Source: Sanderia malayensis
Taxonomy: Eukaryota > Cnidaria > Scyphozoa > Semaeostomeae > Pelagiidae
Direction: 5' to 3'
Length of the DNA: 64,000 nucleotides
Assembly: GCA_013076295.1 (NCBI GenBank)
Contig: RQOL01000808.1
Location: 124,001-188,000, forward strand
Position numbers and translations under genes: made by a program. Each line of letters begins with the position of its first letter. Position 1 is the stretch's first letter. Below are positions 24,460 through 37,501 of the stretch, piece by piece. Below the pieces are notes generated by a model. It ran no database searches and was not told the DNA's origin. It worked only from the letters and a program-made list of their open reading frames with translations.

Positions 24460-25885
24460 ACAGCTGAGGCTAAGTAAAATACACATGCATTTGCTTGTTT
24501 TCAGTGATATTAACTTTTCTGCACACTAATTGCATACGATCCACGTTATTAAGCTTACACTAATTAAAATACACATGCATTTGTTTGTTTGCAGTGATAT
24601 TAACATTACTGCACACTAATTGCACATGATCCACGTTATTACAGCGGAAACTAAGTAAAACTACACATGCACTTGCGTGTTTTCAGTGATATTAACACTA
24701 CTGCACACTAATGGCACATGAGTCCACTTTATTACAGATAAAACTAAATAATATACACATGCATTTCCTTGTTTTCAGTGCTACTAACATTACTGAAAAA
24801 CTAGTTCCACATGAATTTACGTTTTACAGTTGGAACTAAGTTATATACATCTGCAAGTACTTGTTTTCAGTGATATTAACATTACTGCCCACTAATTGCA
24901 GATGAATCCACGTTATTAGTGATGAAACTAAGTAAAATACGCAGGCATTTGTTTGTTTTCTTTGCTATTAACATTACTAAACACTAATTGCACATGATTC
25001 CACGTTATTAGAGATGAAACTAAGTAAAATACGCATGCCTTTGTTTGTTTTCATTGCTATTACCATTATTAAACACTAATTGCACATGATTCCAGGTTAT
25101 TAGAGCTCTAACTAAGTAGGAAAAAGCACTTGTGTGTTTTCAGTGATATTAACACTACTGCACACTAATTGCATATGAATCCACGTTATTACAGCTGAAA
25201 CTAAGTAAAATACACATGCATTTGCTTGTTTGCATTGATATTGACATTACTGCACACTAATTGGACATGAATCAACGTTATTAAAGCTGAAACTAAGTAA
25301 ACAACATGCATTTGCTTCTTTCAGTGACTTTAACATTACTGCACACTATCTGCACATGAATCTACGTTACTACAGCTAAAAATAGATAAATTAAATATGT
25401 ATTTGTTTGTTTGCAGTGATATTAACATTACTGCCCACTAATTGCAGATGAATCCACGTTATTAGTGATGAAACTAAGTAAAATACCCAGGCATTTGTTT
25501 GTTTTCATTGCTATTAACATTACTAAACACTAATTGCACATGATTCCACGTTATTAGAGCTGAAACTAACTTAAATGCACATGCATTTGTTTGTTTGCAG
25601 TGATATTAACATTACTGCACACTAATTGCACATGAATCCACGTTATTACAGCTCTAACTAAGTAAGAAAGACAGGCACTTGCGTGTTTTCAGTGATATTA
25701 ACACTACTGCACACTAATGGCACATGAGTCGACTTTATGACAGTTGAAAGTAAGTAAAATACACATGCATTTGCATGTTTTCAGTGATATTAACATTACT
25801 GCAGAGTAATGGCACATGAATCCACGTTGTTACAGCAGAAACTAACTGAATTACACATGCATTTGTTATTTTGCAGTGACATTAA
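24460..25885 (+). repeat. Shared block: types 1-7, 7/17 junction, then mixed monomers
   Basis: This block matches 62570-64000 nearly base for base in order and in private variants: 'accattattaaac' (about 25062 and 63163), 'agataaattaaatatg' (about 25385 and 63488), 'gagtcgactt' (about 25726 and 63831) and 'aacgttactgca' (about 25884 and 63989). After the 'ctctaactaagtagg' junction near 25110 come monomers with 'gcatatgaatcc', 'gcattgatattgac' and 'acacactatctgcac'. It then passes back to unit-A types. Confidence 0.85.
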
Positions 25886-27350
25886 CGTTACTGCAAACTA
25901 ATTGCACATGAATCCACGTTATTACAGCTGAAATTAAATATAATACACATGCACTTGCTTACTTGCGGTAATATTAACATTACTGAAAAACTAGTTCCAC
26001 ATGAGTCTACGTTTTTACAGTTGGAACTAAGTTATATACATCTGCATGTACTTGTTTTCAGTGATATTAACATTACTGCCCACTAATTGCAGATGAATCC
26101 ACGTTATTAGAGGTGGAACTAAGTAAAATACGCATGCATTTGTCTGTTTCCATTGCTATTAACATTACTAAACACCAATTGCACATGAATCAACGTTATT
26201 ACAGCTGAAACTAAGTAAAATACACATGCATTTGCTTCTTTTTAGTGATATTAACATTACTCGAAACTAATTGCACATGAATACACGTTATTTCAGCTGA
26301 AACTAAGTAAAATACACATGCATTTGCTTGTTTCCATTGCTATTAACATTACTAAACACTAATTGCACATGATTCCACGTTATTACAGCTGAAACTAAGT
26401 AAAATACACATGCATTTGCTTTTTTTTAGTGATATTAACATTACTCGAAACTAATTGCCCATGAATCCACGTTACTACAGCTGAAACTAAGTAAAATACA
26501 CATGCATTTGCGTGTTTTCAGTGATATTAACATTACTCCACGCTAATTGCAGATGAATCCACGTTGTTACAGCTGAAACGAAGTAAAATACACATGCATT
26601 TCCGTGTTTTCAGTGATATTTGCACTACTGCATACTAATTAGATATGAATCCACGTTATTACAGATAAAACTAAATAAAATACACATGCATTTGCTTGTT
26701 TTCAGTGCTACTAACATTACTGAAAAACTAGTTCCACATGAATCTACGTTTTTACAGTTGGAACTAAGTTATATACATCTGCATGTACTTGTTTTCAGTG
26801 ATATTAAAATTACTGCCCACTAATTGCAGATGAATCCACGTTATTAGAGGTGGAACTAAGTAAAATACGCATGCATTTGTCTGTTTCCATTGCTATTAAC
26901 ATTACTAAACACTAATTGCACATGATTCCACGTTATTAGAGCTGAAAATAAGTAAAATACATATGCATTTGTTTGTTTGCAGTGTTATTGACATTACTGC
27001 ACACTAATTGCACATGAATCAACGTTATTACAGGTGAAACTAAGTAAAATACACATGCATTTGCTTTTTTTTAGTGTAATTAACATTACTCGAAACTGAT
27101 TGCCCATGAATCCACGTTACTACAGCTGAAACTAAGTAAAATACACATGCATTTGAGTGTTTTCAGTGATATTAACATTACTCCACACTAATTGCAGATG
27201 AATCCACGTTGTTACAGCTGAAACGAAGTAAAATACACATGCATTTGCTTGTTTTCAGTGATATTAACATTACTCCACACTAATTGCACATGAATCCACG
27301 TTACTACAGCAGAAAATAAGTAAAATACACATGCATTTGCGTGTTTTCAG
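25886..27350 (+). repeat. Unit-A-like monomers, mosaic segment
   Basis: The types match those of unit A around 2550-4600, including 'cttacttgcggtaat' (about 25970), 'cgtttttacagttgg' (about 26010), 'tagatatg' (about 26639) and 'gaaaataagtaaaatac' monomers (about 26950 and 27310). A short stretch of 29-mer types 22-24 is inserted at about 26175-26385 ('ccaattgcac', 'tttcagctg'). The sequence is clean here, with few single-base deletions. Confidence 0.78.
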
Positions 27351-27356
27351 TGATAT

Positions 27357-28095
27357 TTGCACTACTGCATACTAATTGGATATGAATCCAGGTTATTACA
27401 GATAAAACTAAATAAAATACACATGCATTTGCTTGTTTTCAGTGCTACTAACAGTACTGGAAAACTAGTTCCACATGAATCTACGTCTTCACAGTTAGAA
27501 CTAAGTTATATACATCTGCATGTACTTGTTTTCAGTGATATTAACATTACTGCCCCCTAATTGCAGATGAATCCACGTTATTACAGCTGAAACGAAGTAA
27601 AATACACATGCATTTGCTTGTTTTTAGGGATATTAACATTACTCCACGCTTATTGCACATGAATCCACGTTACTACAGCAGAAAATAAGTAAAATACACA
27701 TGCATTTGCGTGTTTTCAGTGATATTTGCACTACTGCATACTAATTGGATATGAATCCAGGTTATTACAGATAAACTAAATAAAATACACATGCATTTGC
27801 TTGTTTTCAGTGCTACTAACAGTACTGGAAAACTAGTTCCACATGAATCTACGTCTTCACAGTTAGAACTAAGTTATATACATCTGCATGTACTTGTTTT
27901 CAGTGATATTAACATTACTGCCCACTAATTGCAGATGAATCCACGTTATTAGTGATGAAACTAAGTAAAATACCCAGGCATTTGTTTGTTTTCATGCTAT
28001 TAACATTACTAAACACTAATTGCACATGATTCCACGTTATTACAGCTCTAACTAAGTAAGAAAGACAGGCACTTGCGTGTTTTCAGTGATATTAA
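27357..28095 (+). repeat. Tandem duplication of a four-monomer block (368-bp period)
   Basis: The block containing 'ggatatg', 'aacagtactgg' and 'tacgtcttcacag' occurs twice in a row. A private variant, 'acagttagaa' where other copies have 'acagttggaa', is present in both at 27491 and 27859. That is exactly 368 bp apart (4 x 92), which marks a recent local duplication. Confidence 0.85.
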
Positions 28096-29107
28096 CACTA
28101 CTGCACACTAATGGCACATGAGTCCACTTTATGACAGTTGAAAGAAAGTAAAATACACATGCATTTGTTTGTTTGCATTGATATTAACATTACTGCACAC
28201 AAATTGCACATGAATCCACGTTATTACAGCTCTAACTAAGTAAGAAAGACAGGCACTTGCGTGTTTTCAGTGATATTATCACTACTGCACACTAATGGCA
28301 CATGAGTCCACTTTATGACAGTTGAAAGTAAGTAAAATACACATGCATTTGCATGTTTTCAGTGATATTAACATTACTGCAGAGTAATGGCACATGAATC
28401 CACGTTGTTACAGCAGAAACTAACTGAATTACACATGCATTTGTTATTTTGCAGTGACATTAACATTACTGCACACTAATTGCACATGAATACAAGTTAT
28501 TTCAGCTGAAACTAAGTAAAATACAGATGCATTTGCTTGTTTCCATTCCTATTAACATTACTAAACACTAATTGCACATGGTTCCACGTTATTAGAGCTG
28601 AAACTAACTAAAATACCCATGCATTTGTTTGTGCATGATAACATTACTGCACACTAATTGCACATGAATCCACGTTATACAGCTCTAACTAAGTAAGAAA
28701 GACAGGCACTTGTTTTCAGTGATATTAACACTACTCAGACTTTACACATGAGTCACTTTATTACAGTTGAAAGTAAGGAAAAAACATGCATTTGCATGTT
28801 TTCAGTGATATTAACATTACTGCACATTATGGCACATGAATCCACGTTTACACCTCAAATAAAAATACACATGCATTTGCTTGTTTTCAGTGATATAACC
28901 TACTCACACTAATTACATGAATCAACGTTATTACAGCTGAAACTAAGTAAAACCATGCATTTGCTTCTTTTCAGTGATTTTAACATTACTGCCACTATTT
29001 ACATGAATCAACGTTATTACAGCTGGAACTAAGTAAAATATACATTTGCATTCTTTTTCAGTGATTTAACATTACTGCACACTATTTGCACATGAATCTA
29101 CGTTATT
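28096..29107 (+). repeat. Transition segment, partly deletion-rich
   Basis: Unit-A types ('gcagagtaatggc', 'ttattttgcag', 'acaagttatttcag') continue to about 28600. Types 16-19 and 28-29 follow in a damaged stretch with many missing bases (about 28630-29040; for example 'ttacacatgagtcactt' and 'gatataacctactc'). The order resembles 5240-5680 and 8690-9490. Confidence 0.72.
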
Positions 29108-31030
29108 ACAGCTGAGGCTAAGTAAAATACACATGCATTTGCTTGTTTTCAGTGATATTAACATTACTACACACTAATTGCATACGATTCCACGTTATTA
29201 GAGCTTACACTAACTAAAATACACATGCATTTTTTTTTGCAGTGATATCAACATTACTGCACACTAATTGCACATGAATCCACGTTATTACAGCGGAAAC
29301 TAAGTAAACTATACATGCACTTGCGTGTTTTCAGTGATATTACACTACTGCACACTAAATGGCACATGGTCCACATTTATTACAGATAAAACTAAATAAT
29401 ATACACATGCATTTCCTTGTTTCATGCTACTAAAATACTGAAAAACTAGTTTCCACATGAATTTACGTTTTTACAGTTGGAACTAAGTTATATACATCTG
29501 CAAGTACTTGTTTTCAGTGATATTAACATTACTGCCCACTAATTGCAGATGAATCCACGTTATTAGTGATGAAACTAAGTAAAATACCAGGCATTTGTTT
29601 GTTTTCATTGCTATTACATTACTAAACACTAATTGCACATGATTCCACGTTATTAGAGATGAAACTAAGTAAAATACGCATGCCTTTGTTTGTTTTCATT
29701 GCTATTACCATTACTAAACACTAATTGCACATGATTCCAGGTTATTAGAGCTTAAACTAACTAAAATACACATCCATTTGTTGTTTGCAGGGATATTAAC
29801 ATTGCTGCACACTGATTGCAAATGAATCCACGTTATTAGAGCTGAAACTAACTAAATACACATGCATTTGTTTGTTTGCAGTGATATTAACCTTACTGCA
29901 CACTAATTGGACATGAATCAACGTTATTACAGCTGAAACTAACTAAAATACACATGCATTTGTTTGTTTGCGTGATGTTAACCTTACTGCACACTAATGG
30001 ACATGAATCAACGTTATTACAGCTGAAACTAAGTAAAATACACATGCATTGGTTTGTTTGCAGTGATATTAACATTACTGAACACTAATTGCACATGAAT
30101 CCACGTTATTACAGCTCTAACTAAGTAGAAAGACAGGCACCTGCGTGTTTTCAGTGCTATTAACACTACGCACACTAATTGGACATGAATCAACGTTATT
30201 ACAGCTAAACTAAGTAAAATACACATGCATTTGCTTGTTTTCAGTGATATTAACATTACTGCACACTAATTGGACATGAATCAACGTTATTACAGCTGAA
30301 ACTAAGTAAAACTGCATGCATTTGCTTCTTTTCAGTGATTTTAACACTACTGCATACTTATTGCACATGAGTCCACTTTATTACAGCTGAAACCAAGTAA
30401 AATACACATGCATTTGCTTGTTTCCATTGCTATTAACATTACTAAACACTAATTGCACATGATTCCACGTTATTAGAGCTGAAACTAACTAAAATACCCA
30501 TGCATTTGTTGTTTGCAGTGATATTAACATTACTGCACACTAATTGCACATGAATCCACGTTATTACAGCTCTAAACTAAGTAAGAAAGACAGGCACTTG
30601 CGTGTTTCAGGGATATTAACACTACTGCAGACTTATTACACATGAGTCCACTTTATTACAGTTGAAAGTAAGGAAATACACATGCACTTGCATGTTTCAG
30701 TGATATTAACATTACTGCACAGTAATGGCACATGAATCCACGTTGTTACACCTCAAACTAAGTAAATACACATGCATTTGCTTGTTTTCAGTGATATTAA
30801 CCTTACTGCACACTAATTGGACATGAATCAACGTTATTACAGCTGAAACTAAGTAAAACTTGTATGCATTTGCTTCTTTTCAGTAATTTTAAACATTACT
30901 GCACACTATTTGCACATGAATCTACGTATTACAGTTGGAACTAAGTAAAATATACATGCATTTGCTTGTTTTCAGTGATATTAACATTACTGCACACCAT
31001 TTGCACATGAATCAACGTTATACAGCTGAA
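29108..31030 (+). repeat. 29-mer HOR unit, types 1-21 only
   Basis: The unit starts at 'acagctgagg' and follows the 29-mer order for about 21 monomers (1923 bp), through 'cttgtatgc' (type 20) and 'atatacatgc' (type 21). Near 31020-31050 a type-22 beginning is fused to a type-17 end ('gaaactaagtaagaaagac'). The array then leaves the 29-mer order for unit-A types. Confidence 0.82.
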
Positions 31031-34000
31031 ACTAAGTAAGAAAGACAGGCACTTGCGTGTTTTCAGTGATATTAACACTACTGCACACTAATGGCACATG
31101 AGTCCACTTTATGACAGTTGAAAGTAAGTAAAATACACATGCATTTGCATGTTTTCAGTGATATTAACATTACTGCAGAGTAATGGCACCTGAATCCACG
31201 TTGTTACAGCAGAAACTAACTGAATTACACATGCATTTGTTATTTTGCCAGTGACATTAACATTACTGCAAACTAAGTGCACGTGAATCCACGTTATTAC
31301 AGCTGAAACTAAATATAATACACATGCACTTGCTTACTTGCGGTAATATTAACATTACTGAAAAACTAGTTCCACATGGGTCTACGTTTTTACAGTTGGA
31401 ACTAAGTTATATACATCTGCATGTACTTGTTTTCAGTGATATTAACATTACTGCACACTAATTGCACATGAATCAACGTTATTACAGCTGAAACTAAGTA
31501 AAATACACATGCATTTGCTTTTTTTTAGTGATATTAACATTACTCGAAACTAATTGCCCATGAATCCACGTTACTACAGCTGAAACTAAGTAAAATACAC
31601 ATGCATTTGCGTGTTTTCAGTGATATTAACATTACTCCACACTAATTGCAGATGAATCCACGTTGTTACAGCTGAAACGAAGTAAAATACACATGCATTT
31701 GCTTGTTTTCAGTGATATTAACATTACTCCACACTAATTGCACATGAGTCCACGTTACTACAGCATAAAATAAGTAAAATACACATGCATTTGCGTTTTT
31801 CAGTGATATTTGCACTACTGCATACTAATTGGATATGAATCCAGGTTATTACAGATAAAACTAAATAAAATACACATGCATTGCTTGTTTTCAGTGCTAC
31901 TAACAGTACTGGAAAACTAGTTCCACATGAATCTACGTCTTCACAGTTGGAACTAAGTTATATACATCTGCATGTACTTGTTTCAGTGATATTAACATTA
32001 CTGCCCACTAATTGAAGATAATCCACGTTATTAGTGATGAAACTAAGTAAAATACACATGCATTGCTTGTTTTCAGTGATATTCACATTACTGCTCACTA
32101 ATTGCAGATGAATCCACGTTACTACAGATAAGAATAAGTAAAATACACATGCATTTCCGTGTTTCAGTGATATTTGCACTACTGCATACTAACTAGATAT
32201 AATCCACGTTATTACAGATAAACTAAATAAAATACACATGCATTTGCTTCTTTTTAGTGATATTAACATACTGCCCACTAATTGCAGATGAATCCACGTT
32301 ACTACAGATAAGAATAAGTAAAATACACATGCATTCCGTGTTTTCAGTGATATTTGCACTACTGCATACTAATTAGATATGAATCCACGTTATACAGATA
32401 AAACTAAATAAAATACACATGCATTTGCTGTTTTCAGTGCTACTAACATTATTGAAAAACTAGTTCCACATGAATCTACTTTTACAGTTGGAACTAAGTA
32501 TATACATCTGCATGTACTGTTTCAGTGATATTAACATTACTGCCCACTAATTGCAGATGAATCCACGTTATTAGAGATGAACTAAGTAAAATACGCATGC
32601 ATTTGTCTGTTCCTTTGCTATTAACATTACTAAACACTAATTGCACATGATTCCACGTTATTAGAGCTGAAAATAAGTAAAATACATATGCATTTGTTTG
32701 TTTGCAGTGTTATTGACATTACTGCACACTAATTGCACATGAATCAACGTTATTACAGCTGAAACTAACTAAATTACGGATGCATTTGTTTGTTGCAGTG
32801 ATATTGACATTACGCACACTAATTGGACATGAATCAACGTTATTACAGATGAAACTAAGTAAAATACACATGCATTTGCTTCTTTTAGTGATATTAACAT
32901 TACTGCCCACTAATTGCAGATGAATCCACGTTACTACAGATAAGAATAAGTAAAATACATATGCATTCCTGTTTTCAGTGATATTTGCACTACTGCATAC
33001 TAATTAGATATGAATCCACGTTATACAGATAAAACTAATAAAATACACATGCATTTGCTTGTTTTCAGTGCTACTAACATTACTGAAAAACTAGTTCCAC
33101 ATGAATCTACGTTTTTACAGTTGGAACTAAGTTATATACATCTGCATGTACTTGTTTTCAGTGATATTAACATTACTGACCACTAATTGCAGATGAATCA
33201 CGTTATTAGAGATGGAACTAAGTAAAATACGCATGCATTGTCTGTTTCCATTGCTATTAACATTACTAAACACTAATTGCACATGATTCCACGTTATTAG
33301 AGCTGAAAATAAGTAAAATACATATGCATTTGTTGTTTGCAGTGTTATTGACATTACTGCACACTAATTGCACATGAATCAACGTTATTACAGTGAAACT
33401 AAGTAAAATACACATGCATTTGCTTTTTTTAGTGATATTAACATTACTCGAAACTGATTGCCCATGAATCCACGTTACTACAGCTGAAACTAAGTAAAAT
33501 ACACATGCATTTGCGTGTTTTCAGTGATATTAACATTACTCCACACTAATTGCAGATGAATCCACGTTGTTACAGCTGAAACGAAGTAAAATACACATGC
33601 ATTTGCTTGTTTCAGTATATTAACATTACTCCACACTAATTGCACATGAATCCACGTTACTACAGCAGAAAATAGTAAAAACACATGCATTTGCGTGTTT
33701 CAGTGATGTTAACATTACTCCAAACTAATTGCAGATGAATCCATGTTGTTACAGCTGAAACGAAGTAAAATACACATGCATTTGCTTGTTTTTAGGGATA
33801 TTAACATTACTCCACGCTAATTGCACATGAATCCACGTTACTACAGCAGAAAATAAGTAAAATACACATGCATTTGCGTGTTTTCAGTGATATTGCACTA
33901 CTGCATACTAATTGGATATGAATCCAGGTTATTACAGATAAACTAATAAAATACACATGCATTGCTTGTTTTCAGTGCTACTAACAGTACTGGAAAACTA

Positions 34001-34225
34001 GTTCCACATGAATCTACGTCTTCACAGTTGAACTAGTTATATACATCTGCATGTACTTGTTTTCAGTGATATAACATTACTGCCCACTAATTGCAGATGA
34101 ATCCACGTTATTAGTGATGAACTAAGTAAAATACCCAGGCATTTGTTTGTTTTCATTGCTATTAACATTACTAAACACTAATTGCACATGATTCCACGTT
34201 ATTAGAGCCGAAACTAACCAAAATA
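31031..34225 (+). repeat. Partial unit A (corresponds to about 2300-4970)
   Basis: The marks follow unit A in order: 'actttatgacag', 'gcagagtaatgg', 'ttattttgccag', 'cttacttgcggtaat', 'ggatatg', 'gtactgg', 'gataagaataag', 'tagatatg', 'gagctgaaaataag', a second 'ggatatg', and 'gccgaaactaacc'. It has a few extra monomers around 32730-33000 ('acggatgcatttg', a repeated 'gataagaataag'). The same 'acggatgcatttg' monomer is also present near 42680. Single-base deletions are frequent from about 32000 onward. Confidence 0.78.
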
Positions 34226-37200
34226 CACATGAATTTGCATGTTTTCAGTGATATTAACATTACTGCACAGTAATGGCACATGAATCCACGTTGTTACCCC
34301 TCAAACTAAGTAAAATAGACATGCATTTGCTTGTTTCAGTGATATAACCTTACTGCACACTAATTGACATGAATCAACGTTATTACAGCTGAAACTAAGT
34401 AAAACTTGCATGCATTTGCTTCTTTCAGTGATTTTAACTTTACTGCACCCTATTTGCACATGAATCTACGTTATTACAGTTGGAACTAAGTAAAATATAC
34501 ATGCATTTCCTTGTTTTCAGTGATATTAACATTACTGCACACCAATTGCACATGATTCCACGTTATTACAGCTGAGGCTAAGTAAAATACACATGCATTT
34601 GCTTGTTTTCAGTGATATTAACTTTACTGCACACTAATTGCATACGATTCCACGTTATTAGAGCTTACACTAACTAAAATACACATGCATTGTTTGTTTG
34701 CAGTGATATTAACATTACTGCACACTAATTGCACATGAATCCACGTTATACAGCGGAACTAAGTAAACTACACATGCACTGCGTGTTTTCAGTGATATTA
34801 ACGCTACTGCACACTAATGGCACATGATCCACTTTATTACAGATAAAACTAAATAATATACACATGCATTCCTTGTTTTCAGTGCTACTAACATTACTGA
34901 AAAACTAGTTCCACATGAATTTACGTTTTTACAGTTGGAACTAAGTTATATACATCTGCAATACTTGTTTCAGTGATATTAACATTACTGCCCACTAATT
35001 GCAGATCAATCCACGTTATTAGTGATGAAACTAAGTAAAATACGCAGGCATTTGTTTGTTTTCTTTGCTATTACCATTACTAAACACTAATTGCACATGA
35101 TTCCAGGTTATTAGAGCTCTAACTAAGTAGGAAAACAGCACTTGTTGTTTTCAGTGATATTAACACTACTGCACACTAATTGCATATGAATCCACGTTAT
35201 TACAGCTGAAACTAAGTAAAATACACATGCATTTGCTTGTTTTCAGTGATATTAACATTACAGCCCACTTATTGCACATGAATCCACGTTATTACAGCTG
35301 AAACTAAATAAAATACACATGGATTTGTTTGTTTGCAATGATATTGACATTACTGCACACTAATTGGACATGAATCAACGTTATTACAGCTCTAACTAAG
35401 TAAGAAAGACAGGCACTTGCGTGTTTTCAGTGATATTAACACTACTGCACACTAATGGTTATGAGTCCACTTTATGACAGTTGAAAGTAAGTAAAATACA
35501 CATGCATTTGCATGTTTTCAGTGATATTAACATTACTGCAGAGTAATGGCACATGAATCCACGTTGTTACAGCAGAAACTAACTGAATTACACATGCATT
35601 TGTTATTTTGCAGTGACATTAACATTACTGCAAACTAATTGCACATGAATCCACGTTATTACAGCTGAAATTAAATATAATACACATGCACTTGCTTACT
35701 TGCGGTAATATTAACATTACTGAAAAACTAGTTCCATATGAGTCTACGTTTTTACAGTTGGAACTAAGTTATATACATCTGCATGTACTTGTTTTCAGTG
35801 ATATTAACATTACTGCACACTAATTGCACATGAATCAACGTTATTACAGCTGAAACTAAGTAAAATACACATGCATTTGCTTTTTTTTAGTGATATTAAC
35901 ATTACTCGAAACTAATTGCCCATGAATCCACGTTACTACAGCTGAAACTAAGTAAAATACACATGCATTTGCGTGTTTTCAGTGATATTAACATTACTCC
36001 CACACTAATTGCAGATGAATCCACGTTGTTACAGCTGAAACGAAGTGAAATACACATGCATTTGCTTGTTTTCAGTGATATTAACATTACTCCACACTAA
36101 TTGCACATGAGTCCACGTTACTACAGCAGAAAATAAGTAAAATACACATGCATTTGCGTGTTTTCAGTGATATTTGCACTACTGCATACTAATTGGATAT
36201 GAATCCAGGTTATTACAGATAAAACTAAATAAAATACACATGCATTTGCTTGTTTTCAGTGCTACTAACAGTACTGGAAAACTAGTTCCACATGAATCTA
36301 CGTCTTCACAGTTGGAACTAAGTTATATACATCTGCATGTACTTGTTTTCAGTGATATTAACATTACTGCCCACTAATTGAAGATGAATCCACGTTATTA
36401 GTGATGAAACTAAGTAAAATACACATGCATTTCCGTGTTTTCAGTGATATTTGCACTACTGCATACTAATTAGATATGAATCCACGTTATTACAGATAAA
36501 ACTAAATAAAATACACATGCATTTGCTTCTTTTTAGTGATATTAACATTACTGCCACTAATTGCAGATGAATCCACGTTACTACAGATAAGAATAAGTAA
36601 AATACACATGCATTTCCGTGTTTTCAGTGATATTTGCACTACTGCATACTAATTAGATATGAATCCACGTTATTACAGATAAAACTAAATAAAATACACA
36701 TGCATTTGCTTGTTTTCAGTGCTACTAACATTACTGAAAAACTAGTTCCACATGAATCTACGTTTTTACAGTTGGAACTAAGTTATATACATCTGCAAGT
36801 ACTTGTTTTCAGTGATATTAACATTACTGCCCACTAATTGCACATGAGTCCACTTTATTACAGTTGAAAGTAAGTAAAATACACATGCATTTGCATGTTT
36901 TCAGTGATATTAACATTACTGCACAGTAATGGCACATGAATCCACGTTATTACAGCGGAAACTAAGTAAACTACACATGCACTTGCGTGTTTTCAGTGAT
37001 ATTAACACTACTGCACACTAATTGCACATGAATCCACGTTATTACAGCTCTAACTAAGTAAGAAAGACAGGCACTTGCGTGTTATCAGTGATATTAACAC
37101 TACTGCACACTTATTGCACTTGAGTCACTTTATTACAGTTGAAAGTAAGTAAAATACACATGCATTTGCATGTTTTCAGTGATATTAACATTACTGCACA

Positions 37201-37501
37201 GTAATGGCACATGAATCCACTTGTTACCCCTCAAACTAAGTAAAATAGACATGCATTTGCTTGTTTTCAGTGATATTAACCTTACTGCACACTAATTGGA
37301 CATGAATCAACGTTATTACAGCTGAAACTAAGTAAAACTTGCATGCATTTGCTTCTTTTCAGTGATTTTAACTTTACTGCACCCTATTTGCACATGAATC
37401 TACGTTATTACAGTTGGAACTAAGTAAAATATACATGCATTTCCTTGTTTTCAGTGATATTAACATTACTGCACACCAATTGCACATGATTCCACGTTAT
37501 T
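34226..37501 (+). repeat. Mosaic unit: 29-mer types, 7/17 junction, unit-A types
   Basis: A hybrid at about 34225-34240 ('acatgaatttgcatg') joins a unit-A monomer to type 26. Types 26-29 and 1-6 follow (type 1 at 34568), then the 'ctctaactaagtagg' junction (about 35120) and unit-A types. The 'ggatatg' dimer falls at about 36190 and the 'tagatatg' dimer at about 36655. At about 36840 the array jumps back to 'gagtccacttt' types. Type 3 carries the private 'aacgctactgc' (about 34801), which also occurs at about 37648. The distance from 34568 to 37502 is 2934 bp, about 32 monomers. Confidence 0.75.
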
